Of a stretch of 64,000 bases of DNA, positions 8,122-14,962 are shown in pieces. Below the pieces are notes generated by a model. That model had not been told where the DNA came from. It did no database searches and worked only from the letters and a program-made list of their open reading frames with translations. Origin of the DNA: a virus. The number at the start of each line of letters is the position of its first letter. Position 1 is the stretch's first letter. The stretch spans positions 45,066 to 109,065 of IMG/VR virus record IMGVR_UViG_3300008262_006986. One strand, written 5' to 3'. The position numbers were made by a program, and so were the translations under genes.

Positions 8122-8898
8122 ATGGGTTACGAAATACATTTTAAATATTACAATAAAAAGGAAAACTCCTTTGACTATGACTGTGATAATCCACAAATAC
8201 TCAAAAAAGTATATGGGAAAATTGATGAGGATTATCCTATAGAAAAATTGATGTCTCATGTAAATACGCAATATGCAAGAAGAGACATTTTAGTTTTTGA
8301 TGCTGATATCTACGAATTTGTAAGAAAAAAGATTACTTTCAAACAAACAAAAAATGGTTTTAACTTAAAGAACAAAAAATTTACGATTAAAAATGACCCA
8401 ATTTTTGATTACGAAGATGAAGATACAGATGCAGCGCCTGATGTTCCAGAATTAGGGCACAAACATTTACCAGAGCACCATCCTGTCGCACCGCCACAGC
8501 CTGACTTGGTTCCAAGGCCTGCGCCTGTTGTGCAACAAACCAACATCAATCTAGCATCTGCACCGCCTCCTCCAAAACAAAAAAGAGTTATAAAAACAGT
8601 TGTTTTTGCCCCGCTGACAGCAGAGGCAAGACAAAAGTTTCCTTATAAGTTCACTATTGACAAAAGGTATCCGGTATTTTCAGAAAAACTAATTATGAAT
8701 GGAGTTGGATTAATTATCGAGACTGTTGATGATCTTGGAAATACAGTACATGTAAATGATGAACTTTTTGTATCAGATGATATTAATTTAATTGGAGATA
8801 GTGAAGTTGATTTTTCGTCAAGATCAAAATCTAGTGTTGACAATAGATTGAACTGGAGTGGTGTTGTTAAAGACGGTAGTGTTCCAAAATTGAGGTGA
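8122..8898 (+). CDS. Hypothetical protein with Pro-rich linker, 258 aa
   Basis: Two ordered parts are joined by a Pro-rich, probably flexible linker (residues ~105-155, with segments like 'APPPPKQ'). The N-terminal part (1-95) is basic and aromatic; the C-terminal part is beta-rich ('VGLIIETVDDLGNTVHVNDELF'). There is no signal peptide. The start has GGAGCGGAG about 7 bases upstream. It lies between nucleotide and recombination genes and is followed 5 bases later by a coiled-coil protein. Function unknown. Confidence 0.65.
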   Translation: MGYEIHFKYYNKKENSFDYDCDNPQILKKVYGKIDEDYPIEKLMSHVNTQYARRDILVFDADIYEFVRKKITFKQTKNGFNLKNKKFTIKNDPIFDYEDEDTDAAPDVPELGHKHLPEHHPVAPPQPDLVPRPAPVVQQTNINLASAPPPPKQKRVIKTVVFAPLTAEARQKFPYKFTIDKRYPVFSEKLIMNGVGLIIETVDDLGNTVHVNDELFVSDDINLIGDSEVDFSSRSKSSVDNRLNWSGVVKDGSVPKLR

Positions 8899-8902
8899 TG
8901 CC

Positions 8903-9265
8903 ATGAGCAAAGAAAGAAAAAAGTTACAGAAGAAGAAGGCTCGTCAAAAAGCTGTTAAGAAAAAAATTATTGAGAAGAGGCTCGAAGCCCGAAGAGAGGC
9001 AAAGCTCGTCCGTGAAAGAGATGAAGCTTATGAAAGAGCTTTTGCAAAAAAACAAAATTTGAATCTTTCCGCTGAAGAGATAAAGGAAAGACTTGAAAAT
9101 AACATGAAAATTCTTGAAGCTTTGGAAGAAGAATATTTGAAAGAAAACCCAGACAACAAGAAGAATGTTGAAAGCGTAAAAGAACAACTTGAACTTCAAA
9201 AGGAAATGCTTGCTGCTGTAAAGGAAAAAGAAGAATCTTTACAAAATCAGAAAAATTCTGATTGA
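8903..9265 (+). CDS. Highly charged coiled-coil protein, 120 aa
   Basis: Almost the whole protein is Lys/Glu/Arg-rich helix, with heptad-like spacing (for example 'EEIKERLENNMKILEALEE'). The first 30 residues are strongly basic and the rest acidic to mixed. AGGTGATGCC before the ATG provides a ribosome-binding site. It sits directly upstream of the ssDNA-binding protein gene and may be a small accessory or scaffold-like protein. I cannot assign a family. Confidence 0.6.
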   Translation: MSKERKKLQKKKARQKAVKKKIIEKRLEARREAKLVRERDEAYERAFAKKQNLNLSAEEIKERLENNMKILEALEEEYLKENPDNKKNVESVKEQLELQKEMLAAVKEKEESLQNQKNSD

Positions 9266-9310
9266 AAATTGGCGTGATAATAATACAATAATTTAAGTTG
9301 TTTGTTTTAA

Positions 9311-9327
9311 TGCATTCGTTGAATGCA
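9311..9327 (+). promoter_or_regulatory. Hairpin upstream of the ssDNA-binding protein gene
   Basis: TGCATTC-GTT-GAATGCA is a 7-bp perfect dyad in the 115-bp gap before the gp32-like gene. A TTGACA at 9338-9343 follows, but no good -10 lies at the right distance. The site could be an operator, a processing site or a weak terminator for the coiled-coil gene. Confidence 0.35.
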
Positions 9328-9380
9328 GGCAATCAACTTGACAAATTTTACTTTTTTTACTTTTTTTACGAGGTTTACAC

Positions 9381-10358
9381 ATGAGTTACGAAATTGAAGA
9401 TATTAACATGGAGCAAATGGGCCTAGAGGCTGCTGCCCTTAACAAAGAAACCACAGCGATGGATAACTTTGTTAAGATGCCCGAAAAAGAAGGATATGTC
9501 CTTCTTCGGTTGCTCCCAGCCCTAAAAGGCAAGTGGCATTTCTGCGCCACAAGAATTCACCGTCTTGGTGAATACCCCAATTCAAAAACTTTTCATTGCC
9601 TTCGCCAAAGAGTCAAGACTCCAAAAGGTTTTATGTGGTTGAATCCCACAAACAACCCGAAGGATGACTGCCCAATTTGCCAAAAATATGGTGAATTGTG
9701 GAAGATTGCCAACAACCAACATGGTGATGAGCAAATCCGTACCCAGAATACCGCCCGTGGCATCAAGCCAATCGAGCGATTTTACTGGAACACGATTGTG
9801 CGCCAACAGCTGAATCCAAAAACCAATTCCATGGACACCAATGTTGGCCCCAAGGTGTTTTCTTGCGGGAAGACCTTGCAGACCATCATAATTGATTCCA
9901 TCAATGGAAATCAAATAACCGGCTTGAAGAAGCTTGGCAATGTTCTCCATCCATCTGAAGGCAGAGACTTCCGATTGGTGAAGAAAATCAAGAAAGGCAA
10001 CGGTGGGTTTGAATACCCTGACTATGCTCAAAGTAGCTTTGAGGACATTTCTCCTCTTGGCACAGATTCCGAAATCAAATCATGGCTTGCAAATCTCCAT
10101 GATCTTGACAGTTTCAGGGTGTTGTTGCCTAGGGAAGAAATCATTGCTGCAATGGCTGAATTCTTCAACGGTGGCAATGAAAAGGCTGACTGGGAAGATG
10201 ATTCCCCCAAGTCAGCTAAACCACAACCCGCAGCTGTAAAAGCAGCAACGCCAGCAGCTAAACCTGTTGCCAAAGCTGCTCCCAAGTCCGAGATCGAGGA
10301 TTTAATCAATCTTGGAATGGATGACGAACTGCAAGCTGCCCTCGATAAGCTAGGCTGA
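9381..10358 (+). CDS. Single-stranded DNA-binding protein, gp32-like, 325 aa
   Basis: The architecture matches T4 gp32: a short N-terminal segment, a DNA-binding core with a structural zinc site (His-Cys in 'TFHCLRQRV', then 'DDCPICQKYGELW'), and an Ala/Pro-rich linker to an acidic C-terminal tail ('EIEDLINLGMDDELQ') that would bind partner proteins. The core has the aromatic and basic residues expected for an OB fold. gp32 coats ssDNA and coordinates UvsX, UvsY and the helicase, all encoded nearby. The gene is somewhat richer in G+C than its neighbours, perhaps reflecting high expression. ACGAGG precedes the ATG. Confidence 0.85.
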   Translation: MSYEIEDINMEQMGLEAAALNKETTAMDNFVKMPEKEGYVLLRLLPALKGKWHFCATRIHRLGEYPNSKTFHCLRQRVKTPKGFMWLNPTNNPKDDCPICQKYGELWKIANNQHGDEQIRTQNTARGIKPIERFYWNTIVRQQLNPKTNSMDTNVGPKVFSCGKTLQTIIIDSINGNQITGLKKLGNVLHPSEGRDFRLVKKIKKGNGGFEYPDYAQSSFEDISPLGTDSEIKSWLANLHDLDSFRVLLPREEIIAAMAEFFNGGNEKADWEDDSPKSAKPQPAAVKAATPAAKPVAKAAPKSEIEDLINLGMDDELQAALDKLG

Positions 10359-10370
10359 TATTAATTTACC

Positions 10371-10423
10371 CGCACCAAGGAGTTGTTTGGCTCCTTGGTG
10401 CGTCCTTTCGTATTCTTTTTTTT
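10371..10423 (+). terminator. Intrinsic terminator-like hairpin
   Basis: CGCACCAAGGAG (10371-10382) and CTCCTTGGTGCG (10391-10402) form a perfect 12-bp stem with an 8-base loop. The T-run lies 13-21 bases further on rather than directly after, so it may be a terminator with readthrough or an RNA-stabilising hairpin between the abundant gp32-like mRNA and uvsX. Confidence 0.6.
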
Positions 10424-10443
10424 AAAAATTTAGGAGATTTGAG

Positions 10444-11667
10444 ATGGCAAGAGCAAAAAAAGCTGATGCTGGCGATGACGATATTTTTGCAAGCCTCGCA
10501 AGCAATACTGGCGGTGAGGTAGTAGGGGAATCTGAAAAAGCCTCCAACTATTATATCGATACTGGCAATTTAGCAATTAATTATTGTTGTTCAGGAAGGT
10601 TTATCAAAGGTGGCGTTCCCGGTGGTCGTTTAACAGAGATATTCGGCCCCAGCGCTTCATCAAAGTCGTTATTGGGGACTAATTTACTCTTCGGTTGTCA
10701 GAAGCTTGGTGGCATACCGATATTGATTGATAGTGAAAACGCCATAAACAAGGATTTCATTAAGAAGGCCTCTCACGCTGACCTTAATAGAATTGTTAGA
10801 TACACACCAGAAACGCTAGAAAAGTGTTTCCATGTCATGTATCTTGCAATTGAGCATATTCGTAGCAACAAGAAATATGCTGATAAGCCTATTGTAATAG
10901 TTTATGACTCTATTTCTGTTAGCCCTTGTGCCAGAGAATTCAGGGAGACTGATCTGCCTGAAGGATATACACAGGCTGATTTTAAACGCATAGTTGGCGG
11001 TAATGAGCAGCCGGGAGAACGGGCAAAGATTTGTAGCAAGGAGCTTAGAAAACTCAATACTATCATGGAAGAAAACAATGTTAGTGTTGTGATTATGAAT
11101 CAGATTAGAGATAAAATTGGAGTTCTATACGGAAATCCTGAAACAACCGCAGGCGGGGGCAACTCTTTGCCTTTTTATGCATCTTTGAGATTTCGCACTC
11201 AAACGCAGAAAAAGATTGAAGAAAAAGTGCCGGGACTTGCGAAGAAAAAAAGTATCGGCATCAACATCAAAATTAGCAACAAGAAAAACAGGAGTGTTAG
11301 ACCTTTTATTGAGGTTGAGAACATTCCTCTATTCTTCGAAAAAGGAATTAATCCTATTGGCGGGCTTCTGGGAGCCCTGCTAGATGCGGATAGAATAGTA
11401 GCTGGAGGTGCTGGCAACTTTACAGTCAGGCCGGAATATGCAAACGGAAAAGAAGGTTTTAAATTTAAATCAAGTATGGAAAGAAATGATGTTCCTATTG
11501 AAGTGCTAACAGAATGTCCGTCCTTGATCGATGCTAGCTCATCTGAGGAGGTTTTGGAATATCTTGAGCCATTCAAAGAGGCAATCAATGCTACTGACAA
11601 TCCTGATGTTGAAGCATTTGATGCTGGCGATGGGGATGACGAAGAGATTGATAACATTCTAGGCTGA
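10444..11667 (+). CDS. uvsX: UvsX/RecA-type recombinase, 407 aa
   Basis: A RecA core with Walker A 'GPSASSKS' near residues 69-76 (T4 UvsX has the similar GPSKSFKS in place of the classical GK[ST]), 'ILIDSENAIN' after it, Walker B-like 'IVIVYDSISV', and the L2-region 'NQIRDKIGVLYGNPETTAGGG'. A very acidic C-terminal tail follows ('DAGDGDDEEIDNILG'). It catalyses strand exchange in recombination-dependent replication together with the gp32- and UvsY-like proteins. AGGAGATTTGAG precedes the ATG. It ends before a strong terminator. Confidence 0.9.
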   Translation: MARAKKADAGDDDIFASLASNTGGEVVGESEKASNYYIDTGNLAINYCCSGRFIKGGVPGGRLTEIFGPSASSKSLLGTNLLFGCQKLGGIPILIDSENAINKDFIKKASHADLNRIVRYTPETLEKCFHVMYLAIEHIRSNKKYADKPIVIVYDSISVSPCAREFRETDLPEGYTQADFKRIVGGNEQPGERAKICSKELRKLNTIMEENNVSVVIMNQIRDKIGVLYGNPETTAGGGNSLPFYASLRFRTQTQKKIEEKVPGLAKKKSIGINIKISNKKNRSVRPFIEVENIPLFFEKGINPIGGLLGALLDADRIVAGGAGNFTVRPEYANGKEGFKFKSSMERNDVPIEVLTECPSLIDASSSEEVLEYLEPFKEAINATDNPDVEAFDAGDGDDEEIDNILG

Positions 11668-11686
11668 ACCTTGATTGTTGCAAAAA

Positions 11687-11727
11687 ACAAGGACTTCCGG
11701 TACAATGCCGGGAGTCCTTGTTTTTTT
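11687..11727 (+). terminator. Strong intrinsic terminator after uvsX
   Basis: ACAAGGACTTCCGG (11687-11700) pairs with CCGGGAGTCCTTG (11708-11720) across a 7-base loop and is followed by seven T. The following ORF's leader begins inside the T-run, so the acyl carrier protein is expressed by readthrough or from its own start. Confidence 0.85.
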
Positions 11728-11738
11728 GGGGGAAAGGT

Positions 11739-11981
11739 ATGCAAGCCCAGACTACTGTTCAAGACGGCATCAAAGAAGTTTATTTCGAAATATTCAACGA
11801 AAAATTGTGCCCTGAAGATTTCGACATCTGCTTATCCAGCAAAGGAGTTGATAGTTTGGATATTGTTGATTTGATATATAATCTTGAAGATAAGTTCAAT
11901 ATTAAACTTGATATGAATAAAAAAGATTCTGCTAATTTAACATTATCAAATGTTGCAGACATGATCAAGGAGAGGATTTGA
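11739..11981 (+). CDS. acpP: Acyl carrier protein, 80 aa
   Basis: It has the acyl carrier fold signature 'SSKGVDSLDIVDLIYNLEDKF', with the phosphopantetheine-accepting Ser at about residue 39 in the DSL motif, the acidic helix II after it, and a normal ACP length. ATG 11739 follows GGGGGAAAGGT directly. A longer reading from TTG 11718 runs through the terminator and is unlikely. No ketosynthase, transferase or acyl-ACP synthetase is visible nearby. It would depend on host enzymes, perhaps to redirect lipid synthesis or act as a decoy carrier. Its end overlaps the convergent gene by 17 bases. Confidence 0.85.
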   Translation: MQAQTTVQDGIKEVYFEIFNEKLCPEDFDICLSSKGVDSLDIVDLIYNLEDKFNIKLDMNKKDSANLTLSNVADMIKERI

Positions 11982-12432
11982 TCATATAAGTGCCTTTTTT
12001 GACCATTTCAATTTGAATTCCACGAATGCTCAATTTTTTTCGCACTTCAGAAAAGTGTGTTGATAGGCTACTTGTAGAAATATTTTCTGCAAAAAAAAGT
12101 TTCTTGATTTCTTCAAGGCTAGTTTTTTGATTTTGCATGAATGTTTTTTCGATTGTATCTCTTATCTTTTTTGCTTTAGTATTTTGTCTTTTTTTTAATT
12201 GTAGATTTTTTTTCATAATTACATAACTTGAGTTATTATCCGTATAGTTTTGATTGCAAAGTAATTTTATGAAATCTTGAATTGTCTTGATGTTTTTTGT
12301 ATCAGTTTTGACAATAGAAATATTGCATCCAAAATTTTCCGAAAAATCAATTAGTTGTTTGAGGTATTTTCTTGATATGAAAAATTTTCTATTTTCTTTC
12401 GTTGTGAGCATCAAACAAATTTTCTGTGACAT
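11965..12432 (-). CDS. Hypothetical protein, possible C-terminal winged helix, 155 aa
   Basis: The N-terminal half ('MSQKICLMLTTKENRKFFI') is alpha/beta in character. The C-terminal 70 residues contain the pattern of a DNA-binding winged helix: 'TSLEEIKKLFFAENISTSS', then 'FSEVRKKLSIRGIQI' and a basic end. It converges with the ACP gene. Function is unknown; a small regulator is one possibility. Confidence 0.6.
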   Translation of the reverse strand: MSQKICLMLTTKENRKFFISRKYLKQLIDFSENFGCNISIVKTDTKNIKTIQDFIKLLCNQNYTDNNSSYVIMKKNLQLKKRQNTKAKKIRDTIEKTFMQNQKTSLEEIKKLFFAENISTSSLSTHFSEVRKKLSIRGIQIEMVKKGTYMIKSSP

Positions 12433-12489
12433 TATATTGCCTTTCTTTATGGTTATAATATTATAAGTACAAATCTATAAGGTTTGCAA

Positions 12490-13413
12490 ATGTTTAGTTT
12501 TTGTTCTAGAAGGATGGGAGTTGAATTAGAATACAACTCATTTGATCGGCTCAGTCGTTCAAGCTCGGAAAATAATCTGCCTAATGGTATTTATGTTTTT
12601 GGAGACATAATCAAAAATACACTTGGAAAAAGTGTTGATATTAATAAATGGCATCAAACAAATAATAATGATCATTGGATTGTCAAACCAGACTCTAGTT
12701 GTGGTCTTGAAGTATGCAGCCCGCCGGATCAGCCTTACCATGCCTTGTTAGAAATTCGTAAAGTAATTGAGGGCTTGTTAAGCCACAAGTCTATTGCTGC
12801 CGACGATAGATGTAGCTTGCACTTACATGTAGAGGTTGAGGACTTTGATGAAAAAGATTTGTGCGCTTTAGTTGCGAGATGGATTCAATTTGAGCATTTT
12901 TTCTTTTTCTTGACTAAGAAAAACAGGTGGTTGAACAGATACTGCAAACCGCTAGGATTTTACTATGAGTTTGATGGCTCATGTAGAGTCACAATAAAAA
13001 AATGCATGGAGATATTAAGTGAAAATAAATATTTTGCTATAAATTTTTTCCATTATAAAAAGGAAAAGAGGAAGACAGTTGAATTTAGGATTATGGGAAA
13101 TGATGCTTGCATGGATGTAGATGATGCCATAAATTGGTGTAAGTTAATTCTATGTTTTGTTGAAAGATGTAAAAAATTGAATTACGAATCAACATTTATA
13201 GGTGATATTAGTTATGCAAATATTGATCAAGTAAACAAATTCCTCAACATTCATGATTTTTTTGATGAAGATGATGTTATTCTATGGGTAATATCTAGAC
13301 TGAATGAAACATTGAATGAGCATTTACATGATGGGAATATTTGGAAGCAAATAATTCAATATTGTAAACCAAGTATCAGAAACCTCATAGAAGAGTTGCA
13401 AGGAAAAATATAA
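12490..13413 (+). CDS. Putative amidoligase (COOH-NH2 ligase family), 307 aa
   Basis: It matches the Amidoligase_2 pattern: 'RMGVELEYNSF' near the N-terminus, 'VKPDSSCGLEVCSPP', 'CSLHLHVEVEDF' with paired His, and 'TVEFRIMGNDACMD'. These are the acidic and basic residues of a glutamine-synthetase/GCS-like active site. Such enzymes are predicted to form amide bonds and are often linked to cell-surface or peptide modification. ATG 12490 has AAGG 7 bases upstream; TTG 12484 is less likely. The stop overlaps the next start (TAATG), so the next gene is a likely partner. Confidence 0.75.
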   Translation: MFSFCSRRMGVELEYNSFDRLSRSSSENNLPNGIYVFGDIIKNTLGKSVDINKWHQTNNNDHWIVKPDSSCGLEVCSPPDQPYHALLEIRKVIEGLLSHKSIAADDRCSLHLHVEVEDFDEKDLCALVARWIQFEHFFFFLTKKNRWLNRYCKPLGFYYEFDGSCRVTIKKCMEILSENKYFAINFFHYKKEKRKTVEFRIMGNDACMDVDDAINWCKLILCFVERCKKLNYESTFIGDISYANIDQVNKFLNIHDFFDEDDVILWVISRLNETLNEHLHDGNIWKQIIQYCKPSIRNLIEELQGKI

Positions 13414-13859
13414 TGTTGAAATCAAAAAATTTTATAGAGATGGTCGATCTTTGCAAACTCTGGGCTAAGGTCATGCGACCTTTTTCATCTTTTAAAATGA
13501 GCTATGAAGTAGAAAAAAGGTTCAATGCTTACAGATTATGGAATGTTGATTTAGACGGATATAACATATGTGTGTTTTACACAGAGACAGAAATTGAGAA
13601 AAGTATAGTCAGAAGCATTCAGATTTTTAGTAAGAATCTTTTTACCTTGCCATTTCATATTGTGTTCAAGGTTGGAATATCTATTTTAGGGAATCAAGAT
13701 TCAAATATCTTTTTTTCATTTGTAAGAGAAGGCACTACAGTTTTTTGTTGGACCAAGGTAGAGGATGAAAATGGTGAGCCGTTGCCACTAGTTGAGGAGG
13801 AAGTTGAGTATAAATATTATATGGGAAGAAAATTTGCTTATATAAGTGATCAGCATTAA
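13413..13859 (+). CDS. Hypothetical amidoligase-linked protein, 148 aa
   Basis: I do not recognise this protein. It is beta-rich and aromatic, with an acidic Glu-rich segment near residues 115-130. It overlaps the amidoligase stop by one base and is therefore translationally coupled. Amidoligase genes are often paired with a small protein (for example AIG2/GGCT-like), but no GGCT motif is evident here. Function unknown. Confidence 0.6.
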   Translation: MLKSKNFIEMVDLCKLWAKVMRPFSSFKMSYEVEKRFNAYRLWNVDLDGYNICVFYTETEIEKSIVRSIQIFSKNLFTLPFHIVFKVGISILGNQDSNIFFSFVREGTTVFCWTKVEDENGEPLPLVEEEVEYKYYMGRKFAYISDQH

Positions 13860-13880
13860 TTTAGTTTTATGTCTGTATAG

Positions 13881-13888
13881 CATAAATA
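13881..13888 (+). promoter_or_regulatory. Late-type promoter box CATAAATA
   Basis: It matches TATAAATA at 7 of 8 positions and lies 29 bases before ATG 13918, leaving a short leader with an AAAGGA ribosome-binding site. Confidence 0.4.
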
Positions 13889-13917
13889 TAGTAGTCTTTT
13901 TTATAAAGGACACTTCA

Positions 13918-14220
13918 ATGAAAAAAACAGACAAGATTCAGGCCTTGCTCATCAACCATCTTTTAAAACATGGGCACATTCAGTTAAGGCTACCAGATGG
14001 AGTTCTTCTAGAGATAGGGATCACGGAAGAAAGTGAAAACGGAAAAATTCTGAAGTCAGATGATTACTGTTGGGTTATTGCTAAAAAAGAGAACAGAGCA
14101 GCTGTTATCGATAGCTACAATCTTGGTATTCGATTTGAAGACGAAGACAAAGCGATAGTTCTAGATGAAACATTTGTTGATTCTGATGGTATATCCATAA
14201 GACAAGTGAATGTAGTCTAA
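13918..14220 (+). CDS. Hypothetical protein, 100 aa
   Basis: The start is ATG 13918, with AAAGGA 7 bases upstream and a late-type box at 13881. Earlier in-frame starts run through that box. The protein has an N-terminal basic helix ('KTDKIQALLINHLLKHG') and a beta-rich remainder. It overlaps the convergent gene by 4 bases. No family recognised. Confidence 0.6.
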   Translation: MKKTDKIQALLINHLLKHGHIQLRLPDGVLLEIGITEESENGKILKSDDYCWVIAKKENRAAVIDSYNLGIRFEDEDKAIVLDETFVDSDGISIRQVNVV

Positions 14221-14546
14221 GGACTATAAAATAAATTACCAACTATTTGTTCTATACGGTAATTACCAGATAATTCTTGGCAGAATTGAATAGTGCCAAT
14301 AGCTACTTTGTTTTCTATTGGCACTTCAAAGTCTACCCAGAAAACTAAACCATGTTTTTCTATTATGGTTTTGCTGATCATTATTTTATTTCCTTGAATT
14401 TTTTTGTCATATTCTAACATCGACCAATTATTTGCATATAATTTTACAGAGTTTATTGCAAGGCTCATAAGGGTTCTGTAATCAATAAACTTTGTCCAAT
14501 TGGCTGTTAGCAAATCTGCTAATTTTTCTTTTTTTAAAATTGACAT
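14217..14546 (-). CDS. Hypothetical protein, 109 aa
   Basis: Starts MSILKKEKLADLLTANW. It is a mixed alpha/beta protein with no recognisable motif. It is divergent from the 14558 gene with only 11 bases between start codons, and the minus-strand start has little room for a ribosome-binding site. Function unknown. Confidence 0.55.
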   Translation of the reverse strand: MSILKKEKLADLLTANWTKFIDYRTLMSLAINSVKLYANNWSMLEYDKKIQGNKIMISKTIIEKHGLVFWVDFEVPIENKVAIGTIQFCQELSGNYRIEQIVGNLFYSP

Positions 14547-14557
14547 GGAGAAATCTC

Positions 14558-14848
14558 ATGGCAAGTAAGAAACCAGAGTCTGTATTCAAAACTTTTGCAC
14601 ATACTCTGGGTGATGGTGATCTTAATTTCCTGTGTAGCAGACTACACTATAGGTATCAAGATGATTTTGCAGAAGCTTTGAATTATCTAGATACTTTGAA
14701 GCTTGATGAAAATGAACTTAACCCTGCATCCTACTGCTTATCAAATGCAAAAAACAATGAGGAATTTGATAAGTTGACAGATATGCTTACATACTTCTTG
14801 CTGAAAGAGTATGATAAAAGAGGATTCAGGTCCGAACAACTCGTATAA
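14558..14848 (+). CDS. Hypothetical protein, 96 aa
   Basis: ATG 14558 is chosen because GGAG lies 7 bases upstream; the reading from 14492 overlaps the divergent gene. The protein is small, helical and acidic ('LDTLKLDENELNPASYCLS'). It ends at the structured terminator region 14849-14925. Function unknown. Confidence 0.6.
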   Translation: MASKKPESVFKTFAHTLGDGDLNFLCSRLHYRYQDDFAEALNYLDTLKLDENELNPASYCLSNAKNNEEFDKLTDMLTYFLLKEYDKRGFRSEQLV

Positions 14849-14925
14849 TTGAGTCGTTTCCCTTGAAAGGTGGTGATTTCCAACCCTGACTCAATTTGCC
14901 GGATTCCTTCGGGAATCCGGCTTTT
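14849..14925 (+). terminator. Structured 3' region with strong terminator
   Basis: An outer stem TTGAGTC (14849-14855)/GACTCAA (14888-14894) encloses a smaller GGTGG/CCAACC stem. It is followed by a textbook terminator: GCCGGATTCC, loop TTCG, GGAATCCGGC (14898-14921) and TTTT. The first element begins right after the preceding stop codon, so it may be an RNA element in that gene's 3' UTR or part of a small stable RNA. Confidence 0.75.
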
Positions 14926-14928
14926 CTA

Positions 14929-14956
14929 TTGACATTTTGCTGATTTGTTCGATAAT
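14929..14956 (+). promoter_or_regulatory. Sigma70-like promoter of the Hel308-like gene
   Basis: TTGACA 14929-14934 and GATAAT 14951-14956 have a 16-base spacer. The -10 ends 6 bases before ATG 14963 and no Shine-Dalgarno is present, so the transcript would start at or within a base or two of the start codon (leaderless). Confidence 0.65.
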
Positions 14957-14962
14957 TAATTC

